DNA of 64,000 nt from Panax quinquefolius (lineage: Eukaryota; Streptophyta; Magnoliopsida; Apiales; Araliaceae). Numbering within the stretch: the stretch's first letter is position 1; the number at the start of each line of letters is the position of its first letter. The notes below the pieces were generated by a model. That model had not been told where the DNA came from. It searched no databases and worked only from the letters and a program-made list of their open reading frames with translations. Positions 59,969 to 64,000 of this stretch are shown piece by piece. Made by a program: the position numbers and the translations under genes. The stretch covers positions 26,204,950 to 26,268,949 of the forward strand of contig CM035165.1 in the NCBI GenBank assembly GCA_020205615.1, written 5' to 3'.

Positions 59969-60997
59969 TCCCCGACGGGGGTTACAATGTAGATCCCCAG
60001 CGGGGGTTACAACGCATGCTCATCCGTTGACACACAAATCAGCGAAGGTCAAGCAGCCTTGACATCATCATAACCGTTGGAAGCAAACCCAACAGAGCAT
60101 CAGAAGCCATCCGATGACCAGCCGCTGCTACACACATCAGCGATGATCTCAACTTAGATCCTCGATGGGGGTTACAACGTGAAGCCCCGGCAGGAGATTA
60201 CAACGCGAAGTCAAGCCGTTGACACACATATCAACGAAGGTCAAGCAGCCTTGACGTTATCTCAGCCGATAGCAATTAAACCTATCAGAGCTCTAGAGCT
60301 ATTCCAGGATTTCATGCTCGATTCCTTATATTCCCCAACGGATCCCCGACGGGGGTCACAACGCAATGATTCCATGGATTCAAACGTCAGCGAAGGTCAA
60401 ACAACCTTGACAATCTACCCACAGAGTGTCAGCCATTGATTCACACGTCAGCGAAGGTCAAGCAACCTTGACAGTCTATCCCACAGGGTTTTTCAGCCGT
60501 TGATTCACATGTGGTGAAGTACACGTCAACGAAGGTCAGGCATCCCTGACAACATTTGTTGTTGGCAGTAAATCCGACAAAATCTTGACATGTCCTGGCG
60601 ATACCAACCAGGAAAGGTCAATGTTATCAAGGAGGATAGATGATCGAATATGTTATACACATCCTCAAACAGACCAAACTTTATCCCCACAGATCTCTTA
60701 CACATAAGAGGTACATCTTTAGGATCAAGTCATTATTAAGGACATAGGAATTTGGTGATAACCCCAACATCAACATCCTAACAGATTCGGATTACACATC
60801 AAATCTAGTCATCATTGCCAATCCCCAGTTGAAGAAAAAGGGAGCCAACAATCATCCCCAGCATGTTGGGCTACAACCCCGTATACATGCATCATACATT
60901 TGCATCATGTTGCTACATATAGTATCATGTTTGTCTTGTTGCATTTCAAGTGTCTAGGATTCTTTATCCTACCCATGCATCGCCAAGCATGAGTATG
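59969..60997. repeat. Repeat-bearing spacer before the polypurine tract
   Basis: Tandem units combine a ccccgacgggggttacaac element (59971, 59995, 60163, 60345) with cagcgaaggtcaagcagcc followed by ttgac (60041, 60232, 60390, 60450, 60520). Stem-loops lie at 60076-60093 (GTTGG/CCAAC), 60268-60286 (GATAG/CTATC), 60561-60578 (GTTGG/CCGAC), 60593-60613 (TCCTGG/CCAGGA) and 60752-60767 (TTGG/CCAA, loop TGATAACC). Confidence 0.75.
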
Positions 60998-61012
60998 ATA
61001 AAGAGGGGCATC
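60998..61012 (+). other. Polypurine tract of the Ogre-like element
   Basis: ataaagaggggcatc directly precedes the 3' LTR start TGTAGACACTC. It primes plus-strand DNA synthesis. Confidence 0.85.
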
Positions 61013-63491
61013 TGTAGACACTCAAAATTTTCTATACTACTGTCACTAACATTGCAGAAGGACAGATTCGTCTTTTAAAAGGGAACCCTGAAAGACAATC
61101 CATATCCATACCGGATACTACCGGAAGTTCAACATCAACCTCGGAACTTACACTGGGAGTAACAATTCCAACTTCGGAGATAACCCCGAGGCGTGCAGAT
61201 CCAATACCGGAACACACACCGGAGAAGACAGATTAATCTCGGAGATAACCCCGAGGTATCCAGTCTCAGTCCCAATCATGGGAATAGCCACTAACCTTGG
61301 TAATAACCCCAAGGAATGCAGTTTCGGCTATAACCCCGAAAATGCTTGTTTCAAATGCAACCAGCTTCAATCTCGTCGCTCACAATGAGATACTTAGTAC
61401 CAACCTGGATATAACACCGGGAGGATAGGAACACCTCAAAGATGACATTGAGGACCTTCAACAAATACAGCAGTCCAATCTCAGCGAAGCCTTGAGCAAC
61501 GTCTGCTTTATCAGCCAAAACCGGCAATAACACCGGTGAGGGGCAACATCGTCATCTCGCCAACATGATGCCACGTCACGTCGTCTCAACATTTCATCAC
61601 ATTTTTACACAAACGACATCCCACAAGAGCCAAGGAAAATCAATCCCGAGTGACTATTGTGCGGGGTAACGGATGGAATTTGAAGCTTGAAGACCGGAGG
61701 GCATCGTCCCATCTTCAATGACTTCGTACAAACTCTAATCACATGCCATTGTATAACTCTCGACAACGGCGGTCTGAAATAGGTCCTGTATACCTCAATC
61801 GGATGCCCGAATTGCACTTCTGAAAGTTTAAGCGGACATTATAGTGCCCAAGTGCACGTCTTCTGAGATAACTTGGGCAGAAACCCAGCCCACCCGGGTT
61901 GCCTCTGGTACACTCATACGGTGAGCCAGCAGTACACTCATGACTCCACCCTCTATAAATAGAGGGCTTGGGGTGGCTATTTTGCAAGAGAAAAGCGGCA
62001 TGAGAAGCCCTCGCCTAATTTGTTCTCGCACTCACCCTATATACAATTGTACTTTCTCATTTTAAACACCTGTGAGCTCATATATAGCTACTTTTATACC
62101 TACAAAAACCAGTGTTTACCCACTTTAAAGATATAAAAGTCTTCTTTGGCAGTCAACTATAAGCCTTCTCACACACTTTAAAGCCCTTCTCTTCATCTTT
62201 GCACACACCCTTCTTCACGTTGAGAGTCATGTCATGCGTCATTTGCTTACTTCTGGTTCGTGGTTTTATTTCATTTATATATATATATATATATGGAGAC
62301 TAACATTATCAAGTTATGCCTCGATTGAGCCTAGACTTCGGTCTGGAGCATTTATTTGCTTTTATATATATATATATATATATATATTTCGTCCCACCTG
62401 AAATTCACTTCACGGTGGTTGATCGCTTACGACTTTCTTTACGTTTAATCCTACTTTGAGTTCACTTCGTGGCGCTTGATTGCTTTGTATGACTTTTTAT
62501 TTATATTTTGTCCCGCTTTGGAGTTTCCTCCGTGGTGGTTGATAGCTTTACTGACTTTATTTACGTTTTGTCCCACCTGGAGTTTCCTCCGTGGTGGTTG
62601 ATAGCTTTTACAGCTTTATTTACATTTTTGATCACCCATGGAGGTGCTTCGTGGTTGGTGATCATGTCTCTATATATATATATTTACAGCTTTTATATAT
62701 ATACATGCTTCTTGTTTTATACAAATTACGATATCATGTGTGTCTAGGAATCATGTGATCACTGATTCAAATTTATCGATCTAGATTCGGTTCCGTGATG
62801 GACATTTTCAAATTGTAAGCAACTTGTAAATTATTTTCATGCGGTGTCTCGAATTTCCTTAGATGGTTTCCATACCCACGAGGAAGTCGGCATTATTTTT
62901 TATATTATTTTTGTATGGATGCTTCAGATCTCGTAAAAAAATCAATCAAGCGAACACTTAATAAAATAGGAGTGTAAAAGGTCTCAATTACTATCGAGCA
63001 TCGTGGTTTGAAAACCTTTTTATAAAACATCATTGCTATATCTTGCTAAAACTGAATTTTTACATAAATTCAAACCTCAGTATATAGGTGCGAACGAGGC
63101 CTCGCACTACTTCCAAATAACAAAGACATCAATGACCACACACACACACATTCGTGATAATAGTTTCTTGAAAAGAGGTCATCACCGTGATAACACGGAT
63201 GTCCGGGGGTGCCTAACACCTTCCCTCCGTATAACCAAGTCCCCGGATCCTAATGAATCTTGGTTTCACCGACCCATTTAGCAGTGTCACATCACTGGGT
63301 CAATGTGCAAACCTTTTCTCAGTTGTGTTGGTACAACCATTTAAAAACCAACTGGCGACTCTTAACAGTCCATCGTCGACATTATACATGTCGGACCTTT
63401 TTCACTTGTTTTTTCAAACAAATCTCACCTAAAATGAGAACACCAAAGAACAAATAACGGAAAGGGACAATTAAAAATCCCGATGTCGACA
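61013..63491 (+). repeat. 3' LTR of the Ogre-like element (2479 bp)
   Basis: It matches 39889-42797. The six stem-loops are kept at 61172-61191, 61238-61255, 61295-61314, 61322-61341, 61404-61421 and 61520-61537. TATA palindrome at 61949-61966. One TA/GATGAGCC-type unit instead of about five. Ends cgatgtcgaca, then ATCAT. Confidence 0.95.
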
Positions 63492-63497
63492 ATCATT

Positions 63498-64000
63498 CTA
63501 CAACTATTAACTTTTCTATTAAAAGTTTTACAAATTTCTTTGATAACTCATATCCTTCTCACTTCAAAATCTCTTTTCTCACTTATTCAACATACTCATC
63601 ATTCAGTGTCGTATTCTATGACTCACTTCTTTCTAAGGAATACTTTCCTTTTTCACTTCCATCTTGCAGAATAACAAGAATCTTCCACAATTATTCAATA
63701 ACTGGGAAGTAGTATGAATAACTCAGGAATTTAAAAGATTCCAAATCATGCTGAGGGGTCATAAAACTGTGAACTCTTCTCTAGGTTTAATAGTGCTTCA
63801 CCCCCGGTTCTTCACACTTTAAACCATCTTTGGCAGAATGTTTATCAATCACAAAGACTGGAAATACCCTCCACTCGTACACTAGGTGGACAGCCTATTG
63901 TACCACTATGTTGGGCCGCAACGTAGTGTTTTGTAACGACTATATGCATTACGCTCGGTACTTAGGGTGTTAAGCCATTCGTACAATGTATTGTGCACAA
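63498..64000 (-). other. R1 internal region, right part
   Basis: Sequence after the A4/Ogre TSD continues R1. It is non-coding on both strands, pyrimidine-rich at first (ttcactacttccatcttgcag-like), then more balanced near 63780-64000 (gttgggccgcaacgtagtg). I see no motif that identifies a gene. Confidence 0.5.

Larger units (their letters stand above)
39889..63491 (+). mobile_element. Ogre-like (Tat lineage, Ty3/gypsy) retrotransposon, 23.6 kb
   Basis: The LTRs begin TGTAGACACTC and end cgacgtcgaca or cgatgtcgaca. ATCAT lies at both edges (39884-39888 and 63492-63496). Size, long LTRs, the TGGCGAC primer site, order gag-PR-G-patch-RT-RNaseH-aRNaseH-INT, a likely intron before RT and an antisense ORF before the 3' LTR are the known traits of Ogre/Tat elements. 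All ORFs have stops or frameshifts, and two solo LTRs (A5, A6) lie inside. Without those two inserts the element is about 18.3 kb. Confidence 0.95.
33915..64000 (-). mobile_element. Minus-strand gypsy-type element R1, host of the right-hand nest
   Basis: Only its 3' LTR (33915-36780) and part of its 3' internal region (36781-37225, then 63498-64000) are visible. A4 and the Ogre-like element sit between those two internal pieces. On the minus strand the internal part contains AAATTTCGAGGACGAAATTC (near 37105-37128), a phrase typical of the stretch just after pol in plant chromovirus-type elements. The sequence after the LTR (tcatt) does not match the sequence before it (tagtt), so this is not a solo LTR. 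Confidence 0.75.

Overview
The window is plant nuclear DNA made almost entirely of nested LTR retrotransposons. The evidence is long LTRs with TG...CA ends, 5-bp target-site duplications (TSDs), a tRNA-iMet-type primer site, Ty3/gypsy pol motifs of the Tat/Ogre lineage, (TA)n tracts and no intact cellular gene. A large-genome angiosperm is likely; I cannot name the genus. I see no rRNA, tRNA, organelle DNA or CRISPR.

Layout, left to right. 1-2568: a minus-strand family-A LTR cut by the window edge. 2569-5239: the 3' end of a second Tat-like element, with an antisense intron-bearing ORF and an LTR-like stretch. 5240-6128 and 29255-29910: two halves of one decayed coding region, split by a 23-kb nest. 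That nest is a solo family-A LTR (E1, 6129-29249, TSD GCTAC). It carries a minus-strand gypsy element E2 (6666-14869, TSD AACGA) and a tandem element E3 (16493-28791, TSD GTAGA). E3 has three 3.9-kb LTRs separated by two internal regions of only about 330 bp. 29911-31314 is AT-rich sequence.

The right half is a second nest. Family-A LTR A3 (31320-33914) is broken by minus-strand element R1 (33915 to beyond the window). R1's internal region holds solo LTR A4 (37231-39884, TSD TCATT). Right at the edge of A4 lies a 23.6-kb Ogre-like element (39889-63491, TSD ATCAT). The Ogre-like element has LTRs of 2909 and 2479 bp, a TGGCGAC-type primer site, and gag, protease, G-patch, RT, RNase H, archaeal-type RNase H and integrase. 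It also has a likely intron before RT, an antisense ORF, repeat-rich spacers and a polypurine tract. Two more solo LTRs, A5 (50646-53244, TSD ATTAT) and A6 (55903-58632, TSD AAATC), interrupt its integrase and its antisense ORF. Every coding region seen carries stops or frameshifts, so nothing here looks autonomous.

The least expected signals are structural. The Ogre LTRs hold an array of stem-loops whose stems differ but stay paired around a fixed 8-nt loop, and a TATA box sits inside a perfect palindrome. Family-A LTR repeats show the same changing-stem behaviour. Differences among near-identical E3 copies cluster at CAG/CTG and CG sites, which points to methylation-linked base-calling error or methylation-driven mutation. 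That caution applies to every frameshift reported here.
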